Assembly: GCF_020510525.1 (NCBI RefSeq)
Contig: NZ_CP075188.1
Span: 3,286,001 to 3,350,000, forward strand
From: Quatrionicoccus australiensis
GTDB taxonomy: Bacteria; Pseudomonadota; Gammaproteobacteria; Burkholderiales; Rhodocyclaceae
Direction: 5' to 3'
Length of the DNA: 64,000 nucleotides
Part shown: positions 53,146-62,231 of the stretch, in pieces
Layout of the letters: every line of letters starts with the position of its first letter
How positions within the stretch are numbered: position 1 is the first letter of the stretch
Position numbers and translations under genes: made by a program
Notes under the pieces: model-generated
What the model was told of the DNA's origin: nothing
What the model saw: only the letters and a program-made list of their open reading frames with translations
Databases searched by the model: none

Positions 53146-54269
53146 TGCAACTGCTGATAAAGCAGTGCGAGAATTTTCTTGGCAGTGTCGGAACGATCCG
53201 TACCACCTTCGCTGGTCAAGACCTGAACCACCGTCATGGAGCCGGCATCGCTCAGATGCACACGATATTGCACCTTGCTCGAGGCCGCCGCATCTTTACC
53301 CTTCCAGAAAGCCAGTTTCGAGAAGAAGCCGTCATCCTTTTTGGTGTTATCGGCATCAGGATCGACGTAACGAACGAAGTACAGGCCGCGCGAACGATCC
53401 CTGTCCTCAACAGTGAATCCAACGCGATCCAGAGCGAGGCCGACACGACGCCAGGCGCGATCAAAACGCTCAAGCACCTCAAGCGTGCCTGAACCATCAT
53501 CAGCCTTGGCCAGTTTGGCACGCGGCTCGGCCTTGGCGGCGGCAATCGAAACCTCCGCCCGCTTTTCTTCGGAGCCCAGACGCACCATCAGGCGACGCAG
53601 CATTTCTGCTTCCAGTTCCGGATCGGGCTGGCGCGGCTGCCAGCGGGTTTCATCCTTGGCAGAAGAGGTATAGACCTCTTCCATTGCACGATGACTGATG
53701 AAAATATCCGTCGTGCCGGGCTCAGCACCTGCTTCAAAACGGGTACGGAACTTGTCGCGCTCGCCGGTCGAATACAGGGAATCGAGCAAGCCGCCCAGGG
53801 TATTGCGAATGAAATCATCGCCGATCTTGGCGCGATTTTCGGCCCAATCGGTTTCCATCACTCCGGCATCAGGAAGCTCCTGCTTGATGATGAAACCGGT
53901 TTCCTGCCAGAAATCCTTGACGGTATCCCACAGCTTGTCGGCAGGCACGGCAACAACCAGCCAGCGCTGATTGCCGGAGCGCTCGACGCGAACCTTGTCC
54001 ACCTGCGGCAAAACGACGGAATTCTGCGCCTGGCCGACAACCGAACGATCTGCGGTGTAAGCAGAGAAGGTGGCGCTGCCTTTGCCATTGGCATCCGGCA
54101 CGGCATAACGGTCATCACGCGCCACCTGCGACAGGTCGGGCGGCACTTCAAGTGTCGGAACCTTGCCCGCCGACTTGTAGTCGATCTTGCGGGCTTCGGG
54201 AATCATGCTGCAGCCGGTCAGGGCAAGAACCAGCAGGGAAAGGGAAAGGCTGTGCAGCCGACGATTCAT
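53142..54269 (-). CDS. bamC: Outer membrane assembly lipoprotein BamC
   Basis: Lipoprotein subunit of the BAM complex that inserts outer-membrane beta-barrels. The 375-residue precursor has a lipobox LTGC (Cys20), the extended N-terminal segment that binds BamD (YKSAGKVPTLEVPPDLSQ), and two helix-grip domains. Longer than some BamC proteins because of an Ala/Lys linker at ~260-280. Start: ATG at 54269 (MNRRLHSLSL). It follows dapA by 16 bp. Confidence 0.93.
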   Translation of the reverse strand: MNRRLHSLSLSLLVLALTGCSMIPEARKIDYKSAGKVPTLEVPPDLSQVARDDRYAVPDANGKGSATFSAYTADRSVVGQAQNSVVLPQVDKVRVERSGNQRWLVVAVPADKLWDTVKDFWQETGFIIKQELPDAGVMETDWAENRAKIGDDFIRNTLGGLLDSLYSTGERDKFRTRFEAGAEPGTTDIFISHRAMEEVYTSSAKDETRWQPRQPDPELEAEMLRRLMVRLGSEEKRAEVSIAAAKAEPRAKLAKADDGSGTLEVLERFDRAWRRVGLALDRVGFTVEDRDRSRGLYFVRYVDPDADNTKKDDGFFSKLAFWKGKDAAASSKVQYRVHLSDAGSMTVVQVLTSEGGTDRSDTAKKILALLYQQLQ

Positions 54270-54285
54270 GGTTACTTCGCTCCGC

Positions 54286-55164
54286 TCAGGCAAGGACACC
54301 AGCCAGGCGCATGGCGGCGAGCACACGCGGCTGGTTGGCTTCGGACAGGGTGGTCAGGGGCAGACGAATGGCGTTGGCGGCAAGGCCCAACTTGTGCACC
54401 GCCCACTTGACCGGAATCGGATTGGCTTCGCAGAACAGATCGCGATGCAGGCCCAGCAGCTTGAAATGGATTTCACGAGCCCTGGCAACATCCCCTGCTG
54501 CTGCAGCAACACACATTTCATGCATCAGGCGCGGCGCGACGTTGGCGGTCACCGAGATGTTGCCGTGGAAGCCAAGCATGATCGAGGCGATGCAGGTCAT
54601 GTCATCGCCGCTGTAGAGGGCGAAATCCTTCGGAGCACGGGCGATCAGGTCGCTGGCACGATCGAGGTTGCCGGTCGCATCCTTGACACCGACGATACCC
54701 GGCACTTCGGCCAGACGCAGAATGGTGTCGTTGCTCATGTCGGCAACGGTACGACCCGGTACGTTATAGAGCAGCACGGGCAGCTCGACCGCTTCGGCAA
54801 TCGCCTTGAAATGGCGATAGAGGCCTTCCTGCGTCGGCTTGTTGTAGTAAGGCACGACCGACAGACCCATGGTCGCGCCGGCACGCCGCGCAAATTCGGT
54901 CAGTTCGATGGCTTCTGCCGTCGAATTGGCGCCGGTCCCGGCAATCACGGGAATACGACCAGCCGCATGATCAACCGTCACGCGGATCAATTCGCAGTGT
55001 TCCTCGACGTTGACCGTCGGTGACTCACCCGTCGTACCGACAACGACGATCGCATCGGTTCCTTCTTGCACATGGAAGTCGACCAGGTTGCGCAGGGAGT
55101 TCAAATCGAGGCTGCCATCCTCGTGCATGGGGGTGACGATGGCGACAATGGATCCAGTAATCAT
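54286..55164 (-). CDS. dapA: 4-hydroxy-tetrahydrodipicolinate synthase
   Basis: Condenses pyruvate with aspartate semialdehyde (product of asd, also in this window) in lysine/diaminopimelate synthesis. The 292-residue TIM barrel has GTTGESPT, the catalytic Tyr in [10 protein letters not shown], the Schiff-base Lys in VGVKDATGN, and [10 protein letters not shown]. Start: ATG at 55164; the open frame upstream lacks support. dapA-bamC is the E. coli order as well. Confidence 0.98.
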   Translation of the reverse strand: MITGSIVAIVTPMHEDGSLDLNSLRNLVDFHVQEGTDAIVVVGTTGESPTVNVEEHCELIRVTVDHAAGRIPVIAGTGANSTAEAIELTEFARRAGATMGLSVVPYYNKPTQEGLYRHFKAIAEAVELPVLLYNVPGRTVADMSNDTILRLAEVPGIVGVKDATGNLDRASDLIARAPKDFALYSGDDMTCIASIMLGFHGNISVTANVAPRLMHEMCVAAAAGDVARAREIHFKLLGLHRDLFCEANPIPVKWAVHKLGLAANAIRLPLTTLSEANQPRVLAAMRLAGVLA

Positions 55165-55243
55165 GGCCTTGTTTGCGAGATGATAATTTGTCGATTGTAA
55201 CTGAAGGGTCGGAACTGCGGATAGCAGGCTGGGTAACAGATTG

Positions 55244-56224
55244 TTATTTTTGCGACAGCCAGTGCAATTGCCGCTCGGCAACCCGCATGACGCCATCCGG
55301 CAGCTGCAGCGCAGGATGACGGTCGGGTGCAGCGGCAAGCAGTTGCCGGGCAAACTCGTCGAGACGTGCGGCGACCGGAACCTGCCAGCCCAAGGTGCGA
55401 AGACGATGACGCAACAGGTTTTTCAGGCGCGGCAATGACAACTGTCGCAAACGCGGCATGGAAGCAGAAAGCCCTGTCATTTCGCTGACATTTTGCCAGT
55501 CGACCGCTGCCAGCTCGGCAAGGAGCTCATCAGCCTCGCCAAAATGCGCCGCCGCCTGTGCCAGAGAGGCCTCTGCCGCAGGAAAGCGCTCCCCGAGCAG
55601 AGGCAACACCTCGTGACGCAAGAAGTTGCGCGAATACCGGGTATCCGCATTACTTTCGTCTTCAATCCAGGGCAAGCCGTGCAGCCGGGCGTAGTCCTCC
55701 AGCGTACTGCGCGCAACACCCAGCAGCGGGCGCAGCAAACGCCCCTTGCCAAGCGAACGCACAGGCGGCATACCGGAAGCACCGGTCACTCCGGCACCAC
55801 GTACCAAGTTGAACAAGAGGGTCTCGGCCTGATCACCCTGATGGTGGGCCAGCACCAGATTGTCAGCACCACACTGAATCAGGGCGGCATAGCGTGCAGC
55901 CCGCGCAGCAGCCTCAAGACCGAGGCCGCTCTGCCGCTCGACACTGACCCGGGCAATTTTGAGCAAAACCGGGAGTCGACCGCAAAAATCGCTGCAGAAC
56001 TCTGCCCAGGCATCGGCATGCAGGGAGAGGCCGTGGTGGACGTGCATGGCGCTCAGGCGCCCTCCCAGACCCAGACCACTCAGGAGATGCAGCAGGACGA
56101 CGGAGTCGCAGCCGCCGGAAAGGCCGACACAAAGCGATTCGGTCGGCGCCAGGCGGGCGGCGAGGAAAGCGCCGACCCGTCCGGGCAGATCGTCAGCTGA
56201 CGGCTTGTTCCTTGAAGCGGCCAT
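55244..56224 (-). CDS. tilS: tRNA(Ile)-lysidine synthase TilS
   Basis: Adds lysine to C34 of tRNA-Ile(CAU), changing its decoding to AUA. The N-type ATP pyrophosphatase P-loop SGGCDS is at 36-41; other family blocks are [18 protein letters not shown] and [15 protein letters not shown]. At 326 residues it is shorter than E. coli TilS (about 430) and seems to lack the small extreme C-terminal domain. The ATG at 56224 gives a 32-bp overlap with accA, which fits translational coupling. Confidence 0.94.
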   Translation of the reverse strand: MAASRNKPSADDLPGRVGAFLAARLAPTESLCVGLSGGCDSVVLLHLLSGLGLGGRLSAMHVHHGLSLHADAWAEFCSDFCGRLPVLLKIARVSVERQSGLGLEAAARAARYAALIQCGADNLVLAHHQGDQAETLLFNLVRGAGVTGASGMPPVRSLGKGRLLRPLLGVARSTLEDYARLHGLPWIEDESNADTRYSRNFLRHEVLPLLGERFPAAEASLAQAAAHFGEADELLAELAAVDWQNVSEMTGLSASMPRLRQLSLPRLKNLLRHRLRTLGWQVPVAARLDEFARQLLAAAPDRHPALQLPDGVMRVAERQLHWLSQK

Positions 56225-57161
56225 AACTCATCAGCCGCTCGTAGCGGGTTGCCAGAAGCTCGTCGGTCGACATCGAGGAAAGCTGCTTGAGGGCTTCCTG
56301 CAGTGCCTTCTTCAGCGACTGTGCCATCGCCGGGTGATCACGATGCGCGCCACCAAGCGGCTCGGGCACGATCTTGTCGATCAGACCCAGGGTCTTCAGG
56401 CGTTGCGCCGTAATCCCCATGGTTTCAGCGGCATCCGGTGCGCGCTCGGCACTCTTCCAGAGAATGGAAGCACAGCCTTCCGGCGAAATCACCGAATAGG
56501 TCGAGTACTGCAGCATCTGTACCGTATCGCCAACGGCGATGGCCAATGCACCGCCTGAGCCGCCTTCACCAATGATGGTGACAATGACCGGCACCTTGAG
56601 TTCGGCCATCATGTACAGATTGCGACCGATTGCTTCGGACTGGCCGCGCTCTTCGGCATCGATGCCGGGATAGGCGCCCGGCGTATCGACAAAGGTCATT
56701 ACCGGAATGCCGAACTTTTCCGCCAGCTTCATCAGGCGCAGGGCCTTGCGATAGCCTTCCGGACGCGGCATGCCGAAGTTGCGATAGATCTTTTCCTTGG
56801 TATCGCGCCCTTTCTGGTGACCGATCACCATCACCGGCTGGCCGTTGAAACGGGCCAGACCGCCAACAATCGCGTGATCGTCGGCAAAGGCACGATCACC
56901 GTGCAACTCTTCGAAATCGGTGAAGATCAGCGACAGATAGTCCCGCGTATAAGGGCGCTGCGGGTGACGGGCCACCTGCGAAATCTGCCAGGGCGACAGC
57001 TTGGCGTAAATATCCTTGGTCAGCTGGTTGCCCTTCTTCTCCAGCCGCTCGATCTCTTCGGAGATATCGACGGCGGAATCATCCTGGACAAAGCGCAACT
57101 CTTCGATTTTAGCTTCGAGGTCGGCAATGGACGACTCGAAGTCGAGGAAACTTGTTTTCAT
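56193..57161 (-). CDS. accA: Acetyl-CoA carboxylase carboxyltransferase subunit alpha
   Basis: Alpha subunit of the carboxyltransferase that pairs with AccD. The 322 residues contain the N-terminal helical segment ([18 protein letters not shown]), the family block [33 protein letters not shown] and [15 protein letters not shown]. The accA-tilS neighbourhood is common in beta- and gammaproteobacteria. The 185 bp to the next gene on the other strand hold both promoters. Confidence 0.98.
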   Translation of the reverse strand: MKTSFLDFESSIADLEAKIEELRFVQDDSAVDISEEIERLEKKGNQLTKDIYAKLSPWQISQVARHPQRPYTRDYLSLIFTDFEELHGDRAFADDHAIVGGLARFNGQPVMVIGHQKGRDTKEKIYRNFGMPRPEGYRKALRLMKLAEKFGIPVMTFVDTPGAYPGIDAEERGQSEAIGRNLYMMAELKVPVIVTIIGEGGSGGALAIAVGDTVQMLQYSTYSVISPEGCASILWKSAERAPDAAETMGITAQRLKTLGLIDKIVPEPLGGAHRDHPAMAQSLKKALQEALKQLSSMSTDELLATRYERLMSYGRFKEQAVS

Positions 57162-57346
57162 GGACAGCTCGGTTTCTGGATCGGCGTGTATTTTACCCTA
57201 AAGGATTGCCGGACCCGATTTCAATGTTTCACGAACGGCCTATCTACTGCCAAAGCACAGCCAAATCCCGAAAAGACGCCAATCGAGATAACGAAAGCCG
57301 GCGGATTTTGCTACCATCTTCGAAAACAAGACGAAGAAAGCAAGAC

Positions 57347-58513
57347 ATGCCTGTTGATGACCTGTTGTTCCTTCACCCCTTGCTGGGCGCGGACGACTCC
57401 TGGTCCGGTTATCTGGTGGAATCTGCCGCAGATGCCACGCCGGAAGAAAAAACACTCGCCCGGCTTTGCCAAAACCCGACCGTTGCCGAGTTCGACCACC
57501 GCCAGCCCTGGCTGCTGCCGACCCAAACGGGGCTGGACAACAAGAGCCAGATCAGCAATCTGGTTCAGGTTTTCGTGTCAGCAAATCTCGCCACTTCCAA
57601 GGAACACGAAGAAAACCTGCGCAAGGGACGCCACACACTGGGCCTCGCCATCGCATCCGGCGAGAAACTGCCGATGACCGGCACCTGGGATTACCTGCTG
57701 CTGAGCGCGAGCCACGCGCGCACGCTGCCGCCGTTCACCCTGCTCGGACAGGCCAGCCGAACCATCATCGTCATTACCGACGTGCACAGCCACGCCGATT
57801 ACACCTGGAGCCAGGGCAATGCCTGCTCATTATCTACAGCCGAGTTCCTGCTGACCCGCAACAGCACCGGCAAACGGGCCGACATGACCCGGATCAAGCT
57901 GCTCGAGATGCTTGCCCTGATTGCCGAAGATGCCGACACGGCGGCCATCGAAGCAATCTTCCGGCAAGAACCCAAACTTTCGTACAGCCTGCTGCGCCTG
58001 GTCAATTCGGCCGCTCTCGCGCCGCGCAGTCCGATCACCAGCTTTGCCCAGGCCATCAACCTGCTGGGGCGCCGGCAACTGCAGCGCTGGCTGCAACTAT
58101 TGGTCTATGCCGATCCCGACAACGGACACCGCCCCAACCCCCTGTTGCAGAAGGCGGCTGCGCGCGGCCGACTGCTTGAACTTCTGGCCCCGGCCTTGAC
58201 ACCAGCCGTGAGGGGAGACAGCCCTGGGGATGCCGCTTTCATGACCGGCGTCTTCTCGTTGCTCGATGCCCTGCTCAACATGTCAATGAGCGAAATCCTG
58301 CAACAACTGCCCCTGCAGGAAATCGTGCATCAGGCACTGGCCGAACATGCCGGTCCGCTCGGTCAACTGCTGCAGGCGATCGATTCCGCCGAGAGCCGCG
58401 ACCTCAAAACGGCGGCACGCCAACTGGAAGCGCTGTCGATCAGTGGCGAAACCTTCCTCGAAGCCCAACTCACCGCACTGAGCTGGGCGGCGAAGATCCA
58501 CCCGGCGCCCTGA
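57347..58513 (+). CDS. HDOD-domain signalling protein with degenerate N-terminal half
   Basis: 388-residue cytoplasmic protein. Residues ~190-300 form an HDOD domain (KLLEMLALIAEDADTAAIEA, SYSLLRLVNSAAL, INLLGRRQLQRWLQLLV), a helical relative of HD phosphohydrolases without catalytic residues. The N-terminal ~180 residues occupy the place of the EAL domain in YuxH-like EAL-HDOD proteins, but no EAL or other c-di-GMP catalytic motif is visible, so that part is degenerate or different. Start: ATG at 57347 with a GAAGAAAG stretch upstream. Probable role in a regulatory or chemotaxis-linked pathway. Confidence 0.8.
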   Translation: MPVDDLLFLHPLLGADDSWSGYLVESAADATPEEKTLARLCQNPTVAEFDHRQPWLLPTQTGLDNKSQISNLVQVFVSANLATSKEHEENLRKGRHTLGLAIASGEKLPMTGTWDYLLLSASHARTLPPFTLLGQASRTIIVITDVHSHADYTWSQGNACSLSTAEFLLTRNSTGKRADMTRIKLLEMLALIAEDADTAAIEAIFRQEPKLSYSLLRLVNSAALAPRSPITSFAQAINLLGRRQLQRWLQLLVYADPDNGHRPNPLLQKAAARGRLLELLAPALTPAVRGDSPGDAAFMTGVFSLLDALLNMSMSEILQQLPLQEIVHQALAEHAGPLGQLLQAIDSAESRDLKTAARQLEALSISGETFLEAQLTALSWAAKIHPAP

Positions 58514-58516
58514 AGC

Positions 58517-59158
58517 CTAGCCGAAGCGGCCGCTCAGGAAGGGGTTGTAGCGGCGCTCTTCGCCAAACGTGGACATCGGCCCGTGCCCCGGCACGAAGTC
58601 GGTTTCATCACCGAGCGGAAAAAGCTGTTCCTTGATCGAACGCAGCAGCGTGTCGTGATCGCCCTTCGGGAAATCAGTCCGTCCGATTGATCCCTGGAAC
58701 AGCACATCGCCAACCTGCGCCAGATGACTGGGCGCATGATGAAAAACAACATGCCCCGGGGTATGCCCCGGACAATGCAGCACGTCCAGTTCGACCTCGC
58801 CGAAGGAAACCTTGTCGCCCCCCTTCAGCCAGCGCGTCGGCTCGAAGGTCCGGACATTCGGAAAACCGAACATCTTGCTCTGTTGCGGCATGCCTTCGAT
58901 CCAGAAACGATCGTCTTCATGCGGCCCTTCAACCGGCACCGTGACCCGCTCCAGAAGCGCTGCCACACCACCGGCGTGATCGATATGGCCATGCGTGACA
59001 AGAATCTTGGCCAGCGTCAGCTTTTCCTCGGCCAGCACCTGCAGGATGCGTTCGATATCGCCCCCCGGATCGATCACCGCGGCCTGGCGGGTCTTTTCAC
59101 ACCAGAAGATGGTGCAATTCTGTTCAAAGGGGGTAACCGGAACAATGGTGTAGCGCAT
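58517..59158 (-). CDS. Glyoxalase II-like metallohydrolase (YcbL type)
   Basis: 213-residue metallo-beta-lactamase-fold enzyme. Metal ligands are in THGHIDHAGG, HCPGHTPGHVVFHH, GDVLFQGSIGRTDFP and VPGHGP. The small single-domain form without the glutathione-binding C-terminal helices matches YcbL rather than GloB; the substrate is probably a thioester. Start: ATG at 59158 (MRYTIVPVTPF). Convergent with the HDOD gene upstream, whose stop is 3 bp away. Confidence 0.92.
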   Translation of the reverse strand: MRYTIVPVTPFEQNCTIFWCEKTRQAAVIDPGGDIERILQVLAEEKLTLAKILVTHGHIDHAGGVAALLERVTVPVEGPHEDDRFWIEGMPQQSKMFGFPNVRTFEPTRWLKGGDKVSFGEVELDVLHCPGHTPGHVVFHHAPSHLAQVGDVLFQGSIGRTDFPKGDHDTLLRSIKEQLFPLGDETDFVPGHGPMSTFGEERRYNPFLSGRFG

Positions 59159-59277
59159 GGCAAAAACCGGGATGATTGAGCAGGCCTGATTATCGCATGC
59201 GCCCTTGCCCGGCGAGAGCACCACCCTTACACTCTGCGCACCGGAGAGACAGCCGTTTTCTGAAGGATGACAAATAA

Positions 59278-60135
59278 ATGATCGACCATCCATTGCCCGA
59301 CATTGACAGCTGGGTGCTGTTTTTCAGCAACAACACCCTGCCGGTACTGCGCGTCACCAAGCGCCGGATCAGTGAAATGCGGCAAAACCTGGACCGCGTC
59401 GATGCCCGCGAACTGGCCCGCGTCATCCTGCAGGACCCGATCATGACCGTCCGGGTTCTCGCCTATATCCAGCCGATGCGCGGCCGCTCGCTGCAACATG
59501 ACATCACGACCATCGCCAGCGCCGTGATGATGGCCGGCATCGAACCCTTCTTCAAACGCTTCGACGAGTTGCTGACCATCGAAGATCAGTTGAAAGGTGC
59601 GGACACCCACGCCCTGCTCGGCATCCTGCAGATCAGCCGGCGCGCCCAGCGTGCGGCCGACTATGCCCAGGAATGGGCGATCTGGCGCCACGACATCAAC
59701 ATGGAAGAGGTCCGTATTGCTGCGCTGCTGCACGATCTGGCGGAAATCCTGGTGTGGTGTTCAGCGCCGGCGCTCGGTCTCGACATTCTTGCACGCCAGA
59801 AAGCGCAGCCGACATTGCGCAGCGCCGAAGCCCAGCGCCAGGTACTGGGCCTGACCTTCCAGGACATCCAGCTTGAGCTTTGCCGCGTCTGGCACCTGCC
59901 GGAACTGCTGCTGCGCCTGATCGACGATGACCATCTCGGCAATCCGCGTGTCCAGAATGTTGCCCTGGCCGTACGGCTGGCTCGCCACTCGGCACACGGC
60001 TGGGAGGATCCGGCCCTGCCCGACGACTACAAGGACATCGGCCAGCTGCTCAACATCACCCCCGAAGCCGTTCGCCAGCGCCTCGGGCTTGAGCCTATGC
60101 CGGCCCGCGAAGCCGACGGCAACGACGGCCTGTAA
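59278..60135 (+). CDS. HDOD-domain protein
   Basis: 285-residue cytoplasmic protein occupied mostly by an HDOD domain (~10-230): VLRVTKRRISEMRQNL, ARVILQDPIMTVRVLAYIQ, TIASAVMMAGIEPFFKRF. LLHDLAEILVWC resembles an HD phosphohydrolase helix and keeps the HD pair, but the other metal ligands were not found. Divergent from the YcbL-like gene. Second HDOD protein within 2 kb. Signal unknown. Confidence 0.85.
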   Translation: MIDHPLPDIDSWVLFFSNNTLPVLRVTKRRISEMRQNLDRVDARELARVILQDPIMTVRVLAYIQPMRGRSLQHDITTIASAVMMAGIEPFFKRFDELLTIEDQLKGADTHALLGILQISRRAQRAADYAQEWAIWRHDINMEEVRIAALLHDLAEILVWCSAPALGLDILARQKAQPTLRSAEAQRQVLGLTFQDIQLELCRVWHLPELLLRLIDDDHLGNPRVQNVALAVRLARHSAHGWEDPALPDDYKDIGQLLNITPEAVRQRLGLEPMPAREADGNDGL

Positions 60136-60144
60136 AAAAGAAAA

Positions 60145-60173
60145 GGCCGGTTCGCCACCAAGGCAAGCCGGCC
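60145..60173 (-). terminator. Terminator of the ABC-F gene
   Basis: On the minus strand GGCCGGCTTGCC pairs (10 of 12) with GGCGAACCGGCC, followed by TTTTCTTTTTT. Between converging genes. Confidence 0.8.
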
Positions 60174-60183
60174 GGACATCAAA

Positions 60184-62112
60184 TCAGGCGGGTTTGTCGC
60201 TGCGCGCCTCGAGAATCTCCCAGCGCTCGAGCAAGCCCATCAATTCATCATCGATCAGCGCCAGTCGCTCGGCCGCCTGTTGCGCCCCCGCCGGATCGGT
60301 CTGATAGATCGCCGGATCTTCGAGGCGCTTGCTCAGACTGGCCTGTTCATCCTCCAAACCGGAGATTTTTCCCGGCAACTCTTCGAGTTCGCGCTGCTCC
60401 TTCCAGGACAATTTTTCCAGCTTCGGCTTGACCGGATCAGCCGCTTTGGCCGCAGACTGTTTGGCATCCGATTTCTGGCGAGCCGCTTCTTCCTTCTGCA
60501 GGCTGGCCTTGTAGTTTGCCCAGTCGCTGTAACCACCGGCGTATTCGCGCCACTGGCCGTTGCCTTCGGCGGCGATGGTCTGGGTTACCACGTTGTCGAG
60601 GAAGGTCCGGTCATGGCTGACCAGGAACAAGGTGCCGGTATATTTGGCGAGCAGTTCCTCGAGCAATTCCAGGGTTTCGATATCGAGGTCGTTGGTCGGT
60701 TCGTCCAGCACCAGCACATTGGCCGGCTTGGCAAACAGGCGGGCCAGCAGCAAACGGTTACGCTCACCACCGGACAGCGAACTGACCGGCGAACGGGAGC
60801 GTTCCGGCGCAAACAGAAAATCTTCCAGATAGCCGATCACATGCTTCTTGGCGCCACCGATTTCAACCCAGTCGGAACCCGGCGAGATGACATCGCTCAG
60901 CGTTGAATCCGGATTCAACTGGGTGCGAAACTGGTCGAAATACGCGACATCGATCTTCGTGCCCATACGGACAATGCCGCTATCCGCCTGCAACTCGCCA
61001 AGGATCATCCGCAACAGCGTCGTCTTGCCGGCACCATTCGGACCGATCAGGCCGATCTTGTCACCGCGCTGGATGCGAATGGAGAAATCATCAACGATGA
61101 CGCGTTGACCGAAGCGCTTGCCGACATGCTCCAGTTCGGCGACCAGCTTGCCGCTCTTGTCGCCGGCATCGAGCTGCAGATTGACCTTGCCCATGCGCTC
61201 ACGCCGAGCCTGCCGTTCGGCGCGCAACTGGTCGAGACGCTGAACGCGGAAGACCGCACGTGTCCGGCGTGCTTCGACGCCCTTGCGGATCCAGATTTCT
61301 TCTTCCTTGAGCAGCTTGTCGGCGCGGGCGTTGGCCAGGCCCTCCTCGTGCAGTTGCGCTTCCTTGCGCACCCCGTATTCCTTGAAGCTGCCCGGGTAAC
61401 TGGCCAGTTTGCCGCGATCGAGCTCGACGATGCGCGTACAGACGCGGTCAAGAAAGGAACGGTCGTGGGTGATGAAGAACAAGGTGGTGTTGGTTTCGAT
61501 CAGCAGGTTTTCCAGCCACTCGATGGCCGCAATATCGAGGTGGTTGGTCGGCTCATCGAGGAGCAGAACCTCGGGCGCCACCGCCAGCGCCTGGGCCAGG
61601 GCCAGACGCTTCTTCTGGCCGCCGGACAGGCTGCCGACATTGGCTTCCGGATCGAGTCCGAAACGGTCGATGACGCGCTCCGCCTGCGCCTCGTAGGTCC
61701 ACGCACCACAGGCTTCAAGCTCGTGCTGCAGGGTTTCCATGCGATCCATCAGCGCCTCGTGATCGCCCGTGCCTTCGGCCATCTGATGCGACACTTCATG
61801 GTAGGCGGCGAGCAGCTTGGCGGCCTCGCCCATGCCGGAGGTGACCGCCTCAAACACGGTCTGGTCGGGATCGAGCGGCGGCTCCTGCGGCACGTAACCA
61901 ACGCGGATGCCGGGCTGCACCCAGACCTCGCCGTCGTCGAGCTTGCCGCGCCCGGAGCCGGCAGCCAGCGCGGCGAGCAGGGAAGACTTGCCGGTGCCGT
62001 TACGCCCGATCAGCGCGACGCGCTCACCGGGATCGAGCAGAAAATCGGCATGATCAAGAAGCGGCACATGGCCGTAGGCGAGACAGGCATCGGAAAGTTT
62101 TAGGTAAGGCAT
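60184..62112 (-). CDS. ABC-F family ATPase (Uup-like)
   Basis: Soluble tandem-ATPase protein of 642 residues acting on ribosomes or, for Uup, on DNA transactions. First ATP site: GRNGTGKSSLL (~35-45), LSGGQKKRLALAQAL, LLLDEPTNHLD. Second: GPNGAGKTTLL, LSGGERNRLLLARLF, LVLDEPTNDLD. No membrane segments. The inter-domain linker and a C-terminal coiled coil (~560-640, rich in Lys/Glu) match Uup, which differs from EttA by that tail. Antibiotic resistance cannot be inferred. Single gene between HDOD and chemoreceptor genes. Confidence 0.93.
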   Translation of the reverse strand: MPYLKLSDACLAYGHVPLLDHADFLLDPGERVALIGRNGTGKSSLLAALAAGSGRGKLDDGEVWVQPGIRVGYVPQEPPLDPDQTVFEAVTSGMGEAAKLLAAYHEVSHQMAEGTGDHEALMDRMETLQHELEACGAWTYEAQAERVIDRFGLDPEANVGSLSGGQKKRLALAQALAVAPEVLLLDEPTNHLDIAAIEWLENLLIETNTTLFFITHDRSFLDRVCTRIVELDRGKLASYPGSFKEYGVRKEAQLHEEGLANARADKLLKEEEIWIRKGVEARRTRAVFRVQRLDQLRAERQARRERMGKVNLQLDAGDKSGKLVAELEHVGKRFGQRVIVDDFSIRIQRGDKIGLIGPNGAGKTTLLRMILGELQADSGIVRMGTKIDVAYFDQFRTQLNPDSTLSDVISPGSDWVEIGGAKKHVIGYLEDFLFAPERSRSPVSSLSGGERNRLLLARLFAKPANVLVLDEPTNDLDIETLELLEELLAKYTGTLFLVSHDRTFLDNVVTQTIAAEGNGQWREYAGGYSDWANYKASLQKEEAARQKSDAKQSAAKAADPVKPKLEKLSWKEQRELEELPGKISGLEDEQASLSKRLEDPAIYQTDPAGAQQAAERLALIDDELMGLLERWEILEARSDKPA

Positions 62113-62208
62113 GGCACCGGCTGAAAGCGGCGCCCCGGAGGCGCCGCGATGGAAAGAACCGGGATTCTATCCGCTCAGCGGCACTCCGGAAAAACATCCG
62201 GCAAAACA

Positions 62209-62225
62209 GGCGGCATCCGACCGCC
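62209..62225 (-). terminator. Probable terminator of the second chemoreceptor gene
   Basis: On the minus strand GGCGG-TCGGATG-CCGCC is followed by TGTTTTGCC. Just past the chemoreceptor stop. Confidence 0.5.
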
Positions 62226-62231
62226 AGCAAG

